64,000 bases of DNA. It comes from Ustilaginoidea virens. Taxonomy: Eukaryota; Ascomycota; Sordariomycetes; Hypocreales; Clavicipitaceae. The notes beneath the pieces were generated by a model. It made no database searches. It saw only the letters and a list, made by a program, of their open reading frames with translations, and was not told the origin of the DNA. Below, piece after piece: positions 47,523 through 58,200 of the stretch. Each line of letters starts with the position of its first letter. The stretch's first letter is position 1. A program made the translations under genes and the position numbers. The stretch lies in assembly GCF_000687475.1 (NCBI RefSeq), contig NC_057318.1:62001-126000 (forward strand), in the 5' to 3' direction.

Positions 47523-48548
47523 ATGTCGGACGCGTATGGCCCGCAGCCTGCTGTTCCACCATTGTCGAGTGACGCGAGTGATACCCGAGCAGCACCAGCG
47601 GCCCCGACTGCCGAGTACGACGGAACCGATTTATTTGGTTTGCCGGCCGCCGAGGCATTGCGCCTACTCAGCTCCAGCGTGGAGGTTCTCGTTCGCATGA
47701 CGGGGGACATTCCTCCCACGCCTTCGCCCAAGACGTTGACCAATCCCCAAATGAGCGGCATGCAGGTCGAAAAGGACAATATCGTGAGGTCGCACTCCCA
47801 GCAGAATCTCGCAAGGCTGCGGCAGCAAGCTGGAGCGGCGTCACCGAGCACGAGTGCTGGGGCCTTGAGTCAGGACTTGAACAAGTTGCAGGCATACAGC
47901 GCCAGCATGGCAGCCCAGCTAGTAGCGCAGCAAGAACAAAATCGCCCTGCGCCGAGACCAGCATCGGCGGCCGTGGAACCAGCAGAACCCATAGACGGCG
48001 TTCAGCTGAAACACCATTCCCCCGAACCACCACCCTACGTCATTGTTGGTGCCGACTCTCAACCCGTCAATCTCCAACACGGTGCCATCACGCGTAAATT
48101 CTACAGCAAAAAGGAGCCGCCCATCACCATCAAGCAGTACCTGTTGCGCCTGCACCAGTTCTGTCCCATGAGCACGGCTGTGTATCTCGCCACATCACTG
48201 TACATCCACCGACTGGCCGTCGTCGAGCGAGCCATTCCTGTAACGAAACGCAATGCCCACCGGCTAGTTCTGGCGGGTCTGCGCGTAGCCATGAAAGCCC
48301 TCGAAGACCTGTCGTATCCTCACTCCAAGATTGCCAAAGTCGGCGGGGTTAGCGAGGTCGAGCTTGCTAGGCTAGAAATCAGCTTCTGCTTTCTGGCCGG
48401 ATTCGAGCTCGTGGTTGGGGAGGAGCTGCTGCGTGAACACTGGGAGCAGTTGAAGGATGGCAAGGCTCAGCAGATGCTCAAGGGACTGGAGGTGCCAACC
48501 TTGAAGTTGGATGTGAGACCTAGAGAAGTGTCTCCAGCTAGTGGGTGA
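47523..48548 (+). CDS. PHO80-type cyclin
   Basis: Cyclin of the PHO80/PCL group, expected to partner a Pho85-type kinase in nutrient or phosphate signalling. Single exon, 341 residues. The ATG at 47523 is chosen because the longer frame starts on TTG. The N-terminal ~190 residues are low-complexity (Ala/Pro/Gln/Ser) with possible phosphosites (TPSPK). The cyclin box covers about 200-310: FYSKKEPPITIKQYLLRLHQFCPMS-type start, then SLYIHRL, AHRLVLAGLRVAMK and the LEISFCFLAGFEL end, all standard for the group. No signal or membrane segment. Confidence 0.9.
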   Translation: MSDAYGPQPAVPPLSSDASDTRAAPAAPTAEYDGTDLFGLPAAEALRLLSSSVEVLVRMTGDIPPTPSPKTLTNPQMSGMQVEKDNIVRSHSQQNLARLRQQAGAASPSTSAGALSQDLNKLQAYSASMAAQLVAQQEQNRPAPRPASAAVEPAEPIDGVQLKHHSPEPPPYVIVGADSQPVNLQHGAITRKFYSKKEPPITIKQYLLRLHQFCPMSTAVYLATSLYIHRLAVVERAIPVTKRNAHRLVLAGLRVAMKALEDLSYPHSKIAKVGGVSEVELARLEISFCFLAGFELVVGEELLREHWEQLKDGKAQQMLKGLEVPTLKLDVRPREVSPASG

Positions 48549-49340
48549 TGGCTGGCATGCCGCGGACAATATCTTTTTTATTGGGGGGGGGTTACCCTCT
48601 AAATTTTTGGGTATATTGACGATTGACTGTCCCATACAGGGCTGCGGTACTGCATTGAGGAAAAAGCATGTCTTTATTGCATGGAAGGCGGACAGCGATT
48701 TGTTTTCTTTTTTACATCGTCGGACATTTACGAAGAGTATGAGCGTCGTCGACTTTTATTGGCATGTATGTATGATGTTGTCTTGGGTGCGAAAGCCTCG
48801 TTTCCGACGGCAGGCGTAGGTTCATAACCTAAGCAGGAATAGCCATCGTTGACGGTAAGCTTTCTGCCATGATGGAATTCCAAGAACCAAGGGTATACAG
48901 TGGCCGTTTGCTGTCATGTGGCCACAGTTTCGAATTCGTGTGTCTTGGACAGGCTGTGTGTTACCTGGGTGGCACTCGAGTTGATGCCAACGAACATGCT
49001 GGAAACTTGGCTGCTCTACCTGTCTTACACCCAGCTGAAAATGAGGTGGACGGCAAAGGCGGAATGGAATTGCAAGACTGGCTTTGCTACCGTTAGATGA
49101 GCGTTTTCGGGACAGACATCGTACCAAAAGAGGTGAGAGGTTTTGATCAATTATGCTGCAACTGTTTTACAGTCTTGAAAAAAAGGAAAAGAGCAAATAG
49201 CAAATAGCAAATAGCGACATGGTGAGTCCAACTCCAAAAGACTGAAAGAACTGCAAGACAATCTGATCAACTCGGCAAAAACAATTCGTCCCATCATGCA
49301 TCGTAGAATCGTGGCGCAGTCAAAACCCCTCCCCTTCAGC
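48549..49340. other. convergent intergenic region
   Basis: About 790 bases between the cyclin and the small heat-shock protein 3' ends. No gene seen; small frames at 48,822-49,127 lack domains. Contains the (GCAAATA)3 tandem repeat. Confidence 0.5.
49193..49215. repeat. (GCAAATA)3 tandem repeat
   Basis: Three exact consecutive copies of GCAAATA plus two bases, in the 3' flank of the small heat-shock protein gene. Confidence 0.85.
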
Positions 49341-49976
49341 CTAGTTGATGGTGATGCGGCGGGAGCCCTGCTTCTTGGCCTTGGGCACGACGACGCTCAA
49401 GATGCCGTCCCTGAACCCTGCAGAAACGCCGTCCTGGTCCACCGGCGCGGGAAAGGTGAAAGTTCGCGAGAACTCGCCGACGCTGCGCTCAGTGAGCCAG
49501 TACTTGACGCCTTGGTCGCGCTTCTTGGCGTCCGACTTTTGGACCGCAGTCTCCCCCTGCTGGCCCTCCTTGTCCTTGCCCTCGTCAACGTCTTCGACCG
49601 TTGCCCTGTGGGACTCGCCGCCCTCGCCGCCCTCGGTGATGGCGCCCTTCCTTTCACCTTCCTCGATGACGCCAGCCGGCGGGGTGCCAGCGGTGTAAGT
49701 CCGCTCGGACCTGCCGCGCACAACGAGGGTCTGCGGCTCCGTGAACTCGATGTGGACGTTGTCCTTGCTCAGGCCCGGCAGCTCGCCGTGCAGTTCGTAG
49801 CTCTCCGCCGTCTCGCGGACGTCAAACCTGGGCTGCCAGAAGGCGCCGCCAGATCGCTTGCCCCCCTCGTGGTGGGTGGCGCCTCCGCGGGAGTACGTGT
49901 CGAAGTCGTCGAGGAGGCGGAAGAGCGGGGTGAAGGAGGATGTGTCCTCGTAGAATGCGCGCGGGAAAAAGGCCAT
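49341..49976 (-). CDS. hsp30: Hsp30-type small heat-shock protein
   Basis: Alpha-crystallin-family chaperone that binds unfolding proteins under stress. 211 residues from the ATG at 49976, giving the usual N terminus MAFFPRAFYEDTSSFTPLFRLLDDFD. An in-frame ATG at 50057 would add 27 residues unlike the family, so the shorter start is preferred. The alpha-crystallin domain begins near residue 45 (FWQPRFDVRETAESYELHGELPG), is interrupted by a charged Glu/Gly/Lys-rich insert of about 50 residues, as in other fungal Hsp30 proteins, and ends with GVSAGFRDGILSVVVPKA. Upstream lie a TATA box and heat-shock elements, so heat-shock-factor control is likely. Confidence 0.93.
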   Translation of the reverse strand: MAFFPRAFYEDTSSFTPLFRLLDDFDTYSRGGATHHEGGKRSGGAFWQPRFDVRETAESYELHGELPGLSKDNVHIEFTEPQTLVVRGRSERTYTAGTPPAGVIEEGERKGAITEGGEGGESHRATVEDVDEGKDKEGQQGETAVQKSDAKKRDQGVKYWLTERSVGEFSRTFTFPAPVDQDGVSAGFRDGILSVVVPKAKKQGSRRITIN

Positions 49977-50132
49977 GGTGCGAGACGGGATGTTTGTGTG
50001 CAGAATGGGATGTGTCAAGATTCGCAGAAGGGGTCGAACTTGCTTCAGAGCTTGCATGTGTTTGATGGTTTGAGGTGCTGATGAGGGAAGAGTGAGGTCT
50101 GCGAGAGGCCAGGAGGGATGGGGAGGGTTAGA

Positions 50133-50138
50133 TTTATA
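50133..50138 (-). promoter_or_regulatory. TATA box of hsp30
   Basis: TATAAA on the minus strand (ggTATAAATC), about 155 bases upstream of the hsp30 start codon and downstream of the heat-shock elements. The position fits a strong inducible promoter. Confidence 0.6.
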
Positions 50139-50181
50139 CCTGGGGAGGCACGGTTGACGGTGGAGGTTTCGGCATGTCGTA

Positions 50182-50189
50182 GAACATTC
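50182..50189. promoter_or_regulatory. heat-shock element 1
   Basis: GAAcaTTC, two exact inverted nGAAn units, about 45 bases upstream of the TATA box of hsp30. Bound by heat-shock factor in eukaryotes; function here is inferred from position. Confidence 0.55.
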
Positions 50190-50215
50190 TCGCGTATGCC
50201 GCCGTGACGTCTATG

Positions 50216-50228
50216 GAAATGTCTGGAA
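50216..50228. promoter_or_regulatory. heat-shock element 2 (imperfect)
   Basis: GAAatGTCtgGAA, three alternating units with one mismatch (GTC for TTC), about 27 bases further upstream of element 1. Two elements in a row support heat-shock-factor control. Confidence 0.45.
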
Positions 50229-51582
50229 AATGCCTTATGCAAACGTGACGTAGGGCAATTGCCTGATGTGTTGCGCGGAGCGACCATGTCATTGGAAGGT
50301 TTCGGGCAGTCGGTCGTATGTTCGCGATCAGAGGCGCAGGATCTGGAAGCTACCAGAGCTGACGGCGGCTTTCTGTGGGGGCCTCTGTGCCACCCAGTGT
50401 CGGTGGGTGGGTTGGACCTGGACTCTCACCTCAGGGAGGTACTATGTACTACGTGGGGGAGGCAAGTTTTCTGTTTACGCCTCTGGCCCATTTGCAAGGT
50501 TTTTTTTTTTTTTTTTTTTTCCCTTCTCCTTTCGAATACGTCGAGCTTTTTGTCGTTTGTGGCACTGGGCTGGACAAGATTCTTCGACCTGTCTTCTCGG
50601 CCGACTCGAACCGTTTTGGTCGCGGATGTAATGCGGAACAAGCGTCGTACCACCTGCCAGGTATGCTCCTCCACATTTTGCTGCGGCTAAAAACACCACC
50701 ATCGCTAGAAGAGCGGGCTCGTCGAAATGTTTCTACGGGCACGCAGCCCCGTCATAATAGCCGCCAGTCGCCAAGCTATGGGCTTTCTCGTGACGAGCGA
50801 TAGTCGCTGGCAGACTCATTTTCGGCACAGGATGCCCTTCCAAAACAGGTAGGTATCTGATGGTTTTGAAGCGTCTCAAAATAAAACATAGTCAAAGACC
50901 TTTATTCATGTGAGGCTCGTATGTAAAACAAAGTTGTACAAACAAAGTCCCCTTGATCCACGTGTGCCGTGATTGGTCAGCAAGTACTAGCCTGCTGAGC
51001 GCTCCGAGCTATGTAGCTGCCTGGCGCCTCATGACTCAACTGAAAAAGATGCAAGAAATACCACTTGTACTGGGCAGCCAACCAGGGCGCATCTTTCACG
51101 TCTCCCGCTTGGCACACCCTTCCCGAACCTCACCCCACAGTTCTTCCACTTCCAAAGGTCCAGGCAACAACGGATCGATTGACAGTCACAAGACTTGCTG
51201 GGCCAAGGGGCCCTGGTCCGAGTTCCAGGCACATACTATCATACATACTTTGGTGCTTACGACCGCCGGAGGACTTTTACCCATGATTCTATGCTCCGTA
51301 CTTGCACCGCAAGTCTACATCATCCCACGTCAGTGGAGCTCGGAGGCCTGGCTCTCAGCTTGGTACGGACATGGACTGTTACATGTACTGAGCTGTGTTT
51401 GCGATCAGCAGTAATGCTGCACCTGTTCGGCAAAAAGGACCCTCTAATTTCATAGAGTTAATGTTTCATTACTTTGCTACCGTTTCCGTCTCCAGTCAAA
51501 TTCAAGCTACCGTTTCCATTTCCAGTGCAATTTGACCATTACCCGCTAAACAACTATTATGCAAAGCTCGGAGCTCTTGGTC
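50229..51582. other. intergenic region
   Basis: About 1.35 kb with no confident gene. A 20-base T-tract (about 50,501-50,520) generates Phe- or Lys-rich open frames on either strand that are not real. Small frames at 50,953-51,455 have no domain. Confidence 0.5.
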
Positions 51583-52497
51583 TCACCCCCGTCTGTAAAC
51601 CCCATCGTCGTATTGCACCCGGTTCCGGCGCATACGCTGCCTCAGTTGGTACTGCTGAGCCTCCAGCTCCTCGAGCCTTGTCGAAACACGGGCCATGTCT
51701 GATATTCGACGCTCCTCGATATTCAGCTGGCGAATGGTCCGGAAAAGCTGCTCCTCCTCTCGCTCCGTGTCCCCGTACTCTGCGCCTGTGCGTTTGAGGG
51801 GCACGGGCTGGCGATTTGCAATCTCCGCATTGGCCTTGGCGATTTTCGTCAGCTTGGACTGACGGGCGTGCTTGTCCTTGCTTCGATCGCCATCAATGAC
51901 CTCGATACGGATGTGGGAGCGGTTTCCATCACCGCGAGACAAGCGTTCGTCCACAATTACTGGCCGACGAGAGGCGGGGCCGCGGTGTGTTGCGTCGACG
52001 ACCAAAGGCGAGGTATTGGCAAAGCTGGGTGATGATGGGGCAGCGTGGGGGAATGCAAAAGCTTGGGGAGGTGTTTGCGGAGGGGTAGGCGGGTGATCCA
52101 CGAGCAGGATGCGTTCTCTTCTGTCTCGACTGTGGTGGTTTGAATCGACCTTTTGTCCGTTGACGTAGACTCCTGACCACCTTCTGTGTCTGCCGCCTGT
52201 TGAGCCGCGGTATGACCGATCCGAATCGTCTCCAGAACGGTGGCCTGGGGTCGATGTCCGCGGAGTGTAGGTAGGAGAGGGGGGGCATTGATCGACATAC
52301 GGCGAAAGGTAGCTAGATGGCCCGGAAAATGCCGGTGCTGCAGAATGGCCGTACGGGAGAGACTGAGGAGAGTGTTGGAACAGATGATGGTTGGAGCAAG
52401 GCTGTCCGTGCAAGGAGGATGAGCAGAGCGATTGTCTGCTCACCGTCTTCTTATGCCCGTCAGGGTAAACGTATGTGTAAATGTCCATGGTGCACAT
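51583..52497 (-). CDS. conserved coiled-coil protein of unknown function
   Basis: 304 residues from the ATG at 52497 (another ATG nine bases downstream). The N terminus (MDIYTYVYPDGHKKTVSRQSLC) and the C-terminal charged coiled coil (about 225-295, with EEEQLFRTIRQLNIEERRI and RLEELEAQQYQLRQRMRR) are well-formed. The middle is Pro/Ser/Arg-rich and probably disordered (HPPTPPQTPPQ), with a RHRRWSGVYVNGQKVD segment. No signal peptide or membrane segment. I know proteins of this general layout in filamentous ascomycetes, but no function can be given. Confidence 0.72.
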   Translation of the reverse strand: MCTMDIYTYVYPDGHKKTVSRQSLCSSSLHGQPCSNHHLFQHSPQSLPYGHSAAPAFSGPSSYLSPYVDQCPPSPTYTPRTSTPGHRSGDDSDRSYRGSTGGRHRRWSGVYVNGQKVDSNHHSRDRRERILLVDHPPTPPQTPPQAFAFPHAAPSSPSFANTSPLVVDATHRGPASRRPVIVDERLSRGDGNRSHIRIEVIDGDRSKDKHARQSKLTKIAKANAEIANRQPVPLKRTGAEYGDTEREEEQLFRTIRQLNIEERRISDMARVSTRLEELEAQQYQLRQRMRRNRVQYDDGVYRRG

Positions 52498-54641
52498 TGT
52501 TGGCCAGGCGGGTTGAGGACCGTCGAGGCAAGTTGGGGCTTCTCAGCCCTTTGGATGTGAACTGAAGCAGGACGACGCAGGTTGGAGGTTTCTCTCGCTT
52601 ATAGCGCCTGCGGCGTGGGGAGCACGTAGAAGGAATTTGAGAGAGGCGGATTCAGAAGAGGTTTTTGTCAAGTGGAAGAGAAGGGGCTGGGTGCTGGGGG
52701 AACGAGGGGGGAAGAGGAGTTGCCTGGAATGCGAAGAGGGCGGCATGGTGATTGTTTTAAAGACAAAGGCTCGGGTGGAAGTGGAAAAAAGAGGCCTCGG
52801 GAGCAGTGAAGGTGGTGAAGAGGAGAGGCGTGTGATTTCCTTATCCAGCAAGTTGACGGTACGAGTGTGGTTTGAAACCCCACCCCCCCTGGGCCTCTCC
52901 CATCCCCCCTGCCGTCTGGTGTCTTTGTGGGTGTTGACCCGCTTGGTTTCTGCCTTGCTTAGCCTGATAGGCTTGGGAGGGTTGGTGGGGGGAGGGAGTG
53001 GGCTTGGGGGCTTGGCCCGCCGTGACTCCCCGTCCGAAGCGGCACCGCCAAGGCTGATTGACACTTTGACAGGCCAGGCAGTGCCAAGTGCCAGTGCCAT
53101 GCCGGCCCGCAGCACAGTGCCCATGGCACAATGACGCGCAGCAACTTGCCCCTGCACGCACGGTCTTGCGTCAACCGGCAACTGCGAACTGCGACGCGAC
53201 GATGGAATCTGTCTGGTCGTCAAAACTCCCTGCCGCCAGCATACCGCGCACACGCAACGACAAATTGCTCCGCATTTATCCGTACCAGACAGGCCTCTCT
53301 CTCTCTCTCTCTCTCTTTTTTTTTTTTTTTCCCTTCTCTTTCTCCCCCAGGATTCCCGAGTCGCCCCAGGGCGGTAATCCTGGGGCCGACAGCTTCCCAA
53401 GCGATCCCGGCCCACGCCCTTTGACGATTGACTCACGTCGGCATGGCAGCCGCCGACGCGGGTCTGTCTGGCACGCGACCCCTTGTCCGCGCCACAAGGC
53501 GCATCGGCTTGCTGCCATTGCCATGGGGCTTCGACGGAGCACTCCGCACCGAGGACCCAAGTCTCTCATCATGGCCACGCTGGCGGCCCTCTTCCCCGGC
53601 CGTCGTGGGCCTCGCTCGGGACGGCTGCGTCGACGACAACGCTCATTGGTGGCGGCCAAGGGAGGGAGTGAGGCTGCCGTACGCAGCTCCAATCAGCCAA
53701 CGCACTTGCTCCGACTCCGTCTGAGGCTGCCGTACGTGCTCCAATCAACCTCGACGCGTCAACGTCTCCCTCGCTCTTGTCCAGCCTCGGAGGCAGGCAC
53801 TGCTGCCTGCGCTGCCTTGACTCTGGAGGTCAGACTACGGAGTGCGGAGTAGACAAATGATCGAATCGAGCGAGGCTGGGGGTTGATGGCACAGAACAGA
53901 CCCCCAGCCATGCAGTGAGCATTTAGCTGCGCATGTCAACTCTTAACATGCCAGCGCGACAACACAGAGGCGCTGCATAGGTAGGCAGACGACATGGTCC
54001 ATTACGTGCATCGATATATCTATCCCTTTGCCTAGCCAATGTCTCATCGCCGCTGCCGGCATTGCCCGTCTTTTTTTACCTTGCTGCTACTTTCTTTTTC
54101 TGCCGCGGCTTGTCCTGGACAACAGCATGCCTGGCCATCAGGTCTCTTTCTTGTCATTTTCTTTTCTTTTTCCCTTATTTTATTTTGGCCTTCCCTGAGT
54201 TGCACTCGCCGAGACGTCGACGCCGCATCTACCCAGTCAACCGAGTCAAGTCTGGACGGCTTAAGCCGCATCGTAAAGACCACGTACATAGAAAACTTTC
54301 AACAATCGACACTCGGTGCCCAATCTGACATGACCAGACGCTTCCTATGCGGATGCACGTTTCAACGTCATTTGCCCGCACTAACGCATCAAAGCGGCAT
54401 TGATTCTCTTCACCGCAATTCAAACAATTCCAACAATGGACTGCCTCTCGTCGCCTTTGTTCCCAAGTCGCAGCCTTCTTTCGGCCAAACCGACCCCACG
54501 TCTTACACTACTGGGGCAAAGGACATTGCAGCATCAAATATACACGGGAAGCATAGCATGGCTGTGTCGGACTGACCGCAATCAACGCACCTCCTTGCCC
54601 GTCTGGGGCATGTAACAGACAGGGTCGAATGCCTCCCCCAC

Positions 54642-54642
<1 letters not shown>

Positions 54643-54674
<32 letters not shown>
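54643..54674. repeat. A32 homopolymer
   Basis: An uninterrupted run of about 32 A, 360 bases left of the retrotransposon. Length may be affected by sequencing error. Confidence 0.8.
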
Positions 54675-54675
<1 letters not shown>

Positions 54676-54894
54676 GCGCAAAGGGTGTCCCGCGGGGCGT
54701 CCCTTGCAGGAGATGATGTGCTGTGCGAGCATCAGCATCCGCACTCGTCGTCCAACTTCCCACGACGTCTGTTGCGCAGGACAGGACAGGCAGGCGCATG
54801 CGGCTGCCGACCTGTAACGGCTCGAATTTCCAGCATCCAGCAAGACACCCGGGGGGGCGTCTGTAGTTCGCGGCTCTGCCCTGACCTCCCTATT

Positions 54895-54915
54895 CCCCCC
54901 CCCCCCCCCCCCCCC
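54895..54915. repeat. C21 homopolymer
   Basis: An uninterrupted run of about 21 C, 120 bases left of the retrotransposon. Long C runs are rare and error-prone. Confidence 0.75.
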
Positions 54916-55034
54916 GACTCCCTGGTTTTCTTTGTGGATAAGTGAGCCTCTCTCGAGGCGCGGAAACAAGTCGACTGACTTTTGTCGCGCGCCTACTCTC
55001 CATGTTTCGCGCTTGGCCCGCCCCACTGGCCGGC

Positions 55035-55231
55035 TGTCAGAATGCACAGGGAAAATGCGATAAATGCTTGATTGAAGGAACCAAGTCCTCTCTAAGAGAC
55101 TTGTGTTCCCAGCTATTTATAGTGGGATAGGGGGTACCCCTAAGGGCTTACTGATCTAGGGAGAACTCGGCATATCCAACCTCGGATATAACCGATATCC
55201 ACATTATAGATAAGCCAATTTCCCTCCAATA
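55035..55231 (-). repeat. left LTR of copia element (3' LTR by coding strand)
   Basis: Begins TGTCAG and ends CCAATA. It matches the right LTR at the same 197-base length, with 12 differences counted by eye, all C/T or G/A transitions. Confidence 0.92.
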
Positions 55232-55243
55232 CACCCCCTCAGG
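55232..55243 (-). other. polypurine tract of copia element
   Basis: On the minus strand this reads CCTGAGGGGGTG, purine-rich and directly next to the LTR, as expected for the plus-strand primer. It fixes the element's orientation as minus. Confidence 0.6.
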
Positions 55244-58200
55244 ATATACTTTCTCTAGGATATCCTGCCATATAGCTAAACTTAGTATAGAGCAAGATAA
55301 TAAGTAGAAATATCAATCTACTCAAAACGATGTGCGCAAAATGACGGTGCCATTATTAAACAGGCTACCTATATAGGGGTAAATTGGCCTAATAGCATAT
55401 ATATAAAGTAAGAAAAACAATAATAAACTGTAGATTCTAATTTTTTATAGGAAATAAGTATAGCTATTAAAAAGCCCCTTTTAATCTGATTTTTTAGGGC
55501 ATCTTTTAATCCTTCTAAGGCTCTTCTTTACTACTAAGGTCAATATCGTAAGATTGCGGTCTAGCATCATAGGATCCCTTCAAAATAATAAGCCTAAATT
55601 GCTAGCAGAAGATTTTAAATTTCTGGCCTATTAGAGGCTTTATGAAACCGTTAGCGACTATATTGCCTGTTGGAACCTATATAATATCAATTGTTCCTTT
55701 CTGAACCTCCTAGTATAGCTAATAATAATAAATATTTACGTAATGAAGCTGTGTTACGAGCTTAAAGAATTCCTCTTTTAATAGGCGAATAGTCTAGATA
55801 TTATTGCATTAAATTATAGGGATATCGGCATATAATTAGAGCCCAACTTCCTTATATAATCTCTTAAAGGCGATAACCTCTTTTGCTATATAAGATATCG
55901 CAAGAAGCTCTGCCTCTATTAATAATATTGTAATAGTATCCTATTGACCCGATTTATATATAATCGGGCCGCTAAAGAGCTTAATTATATAGCCCTAACT
56001 GCTTTATTGCGTTATAATATCGTCGGTATAAGAAGCATTAGAAAATGCCTCCATTTCTGCTATATTAGCTTGGAATTCTATCGTGGTATTCTTTTATATA
56101 TAGCTGTAGTTGAGTGCCTTCCTTACGGCTTATAAATAGTCTAGACCCGGATTTTAAAGGAATCTTAATAGCTATGATCTAATATAGCCTAATTTAGGCC
56201 TTATAATTATAATTGGATACACTAACGAGCCTACTATTGATTGGTATTGCTTTATATTATATGGTTTAGCTATCCTATTAAATGCCTTAAGTCTTATAGC
56301 ATGCAGTAGGTGCTTTAGAAGGCGGTCCTTAGTATCATTAAACGCAGTGAGGTTATATTTTATCGCTAGCTTATTGAAGTAAGCCCTCTATATAAGCTAT
56401 AACTTTCCGGCCGTACGGTTGCGAATAACCTTAATTGCTAGGAACCACTATAGCTCGCCGAGATTTTTAATCTTAAATGCCGCCATTAATGCCGTATAGA
56501 ACGATTTAAATGCCTCTATCTATAATTTATAATAAAGTATAATTAGGTTATTAATATAGAAGAATATAATAAGGAAGCTATTAATAAAGATATAGGGGTC
56601 CTTATAGACCTATTTAAAGCCTTATTGCAATAGGAATCGTAATAACTCTTTAAACTATAGTAGTAGAGACCTTTGAAGCCCATATAGAGCACGCAATAAC
56701 CTAATAAATGTGAAACTATTATAGAATCTATTGGGTTATTTGTAATAGATGGTCTCGTTAAGTGGTGCATTAAGAAAGGCTATAACGAAGTTATATTAAT
56801 ACGTTTCTAGGTCAAAAAAGTATATTAACGCCATAAGAAGCCGAAATATATATACCGTAAGCGCTACTGCTTAGGTATTACAAAGATCATAGGGTTGTTA
56901 ATTACTATAAACGCATAATCGTGCCTTATAACCAGTAAGATACCTATTTTGGTCCTATTTATAGGCAAATACCTACTTTAGGTCTAATAGCTTAATCTAA
57001 GGGTCGATAGATAAATTATTTTATTAAATAATATACCTAATCTCCTCATTTATAACCTTTAAATATTTTTCTTTCGCAGTAGCGATAAATTCTTTGCACT
57101 TAGGGTGCTTCCTAAGCTCCCTCTATATCGCTAGCTCCTTAGGCATATTCGTAATATATAGTGCCTCTATTATAGCTAAAAGCTTCGCGATAGAAGCTGC
57201 GAAAATATTATAAGCATTTTCTTCGAGCTTTATAAAGAATATATTATTAAAGGGAGTAATCAACTTAAATTTATTATTAGGCTTAGGCGAAAATAGTAGG
57301 GATAGTAGTATCGCTTAAGCGATAGCTTCTTTGGGGTAGTCTATAACCTTAAGATTAATTTCTATCGGTTAAGGGGCATTATTAGTGGCTTTATTTTATG
57401 CCTTTAGTGCCTATTTAATAATAGGATTATTAGTAAAGATATTTTCAATCGAATTCCTAGATAATATAAGTTTAAAGTCATTAATAATAGGTGTTTCTTT
57501 AATATTACCGATAAGGCTATTTAGGGCCTCTTTCTATTATTTAGAAATCGGTAAATAGCATTTATCTTAATAAAAAACGGTCTTATCGAATATAATATAG
57601 CTAGAATTAAACTAGTAGCTTCTTTTTAATAAAGGCACCTAAATTAGGTACTAAGTGGTCGAGATGTAGCCTGCTAAATACCTAATATAAGCTCTTTGGT
57701 TAAGCTTTAGGCCTTTTTGTAATATCCTATTGCGAGTCATTACGAAAGCCTTATATCTATAGGCGCGGAGGTAGTAAATTTATAGATGAATATCTGCCGG
57801 TAGGTATTTCTAGGCGGGCTTATTATTATGGAGCTAAAGTTAAAGTATTTAAAGAGGTGACTTCTAGTTATTATAAGGTCTTTCCGACTTCTTAGGGCTT
57901 TAATTTAGTAAATATACCGCTACTTCAGCTATAATAGGCTATAACTCCTTAGGAAAGCCTACTTATATATTAAGAAGGGCTATCTTCGTCTTTAATACCC
58001 CCCCAAAACGTTTAATATAACTGTTCTAATATTAATAACTAAGGCTTAAATTTCGAATTATAATGCCTTTCCGCTTAGCTTTTTCCCGACTATTATTAGT
58101 CTAAAGCACTATTTTATTATTAAAGATAACTATCGCGATCGCTATATCATATAGGCGTAAAACTCGATTCTCGAAGATTAGCTAATATCTAGGTAGGTTG

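Larger units (their letters stand above)
52498..55034. other. long intergenic region left of retrotransposon
   Basis: About 2.5 kb. The open frames here (52,543-53,436 minus; 53,088-53,852 plus; 54,039-54,575 plus) overlap each other, are low-complexity and lack domains, so no gene is called. The region holds a (CT)9-T tract at about 53,297-53,330, an A32 tract at 54,643-54,674 and a C21 tract at 54,895-54,915. Confidence 0.45.

Noticed and set aside
49296..50081. 261-codon plus-strand frame
   Set aside because: Antisense to hsp30.
50266..50803. Overlapping Phe-rich and Lys-rich frames
   Set aside because: They depend on a 20-base T-tract read on either strand.
52543..53436. 297-codon minus-strand frame upstream of the coiled-coil gene
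   Set aside because: Low-complexity, runs through T/A and CT tracts, no domain. It lies in the promoter region of the 51.6-52.5 kb gene.
54039..54575. 178-codon plus-strand frame with a hydrophobic start
   Set aside because: It has an ATG and a signal-like N terminus, but the rest is Ser/Thr/Asn-rich without conserved pattern, in a homopolymer-rich region. Not enough to call.
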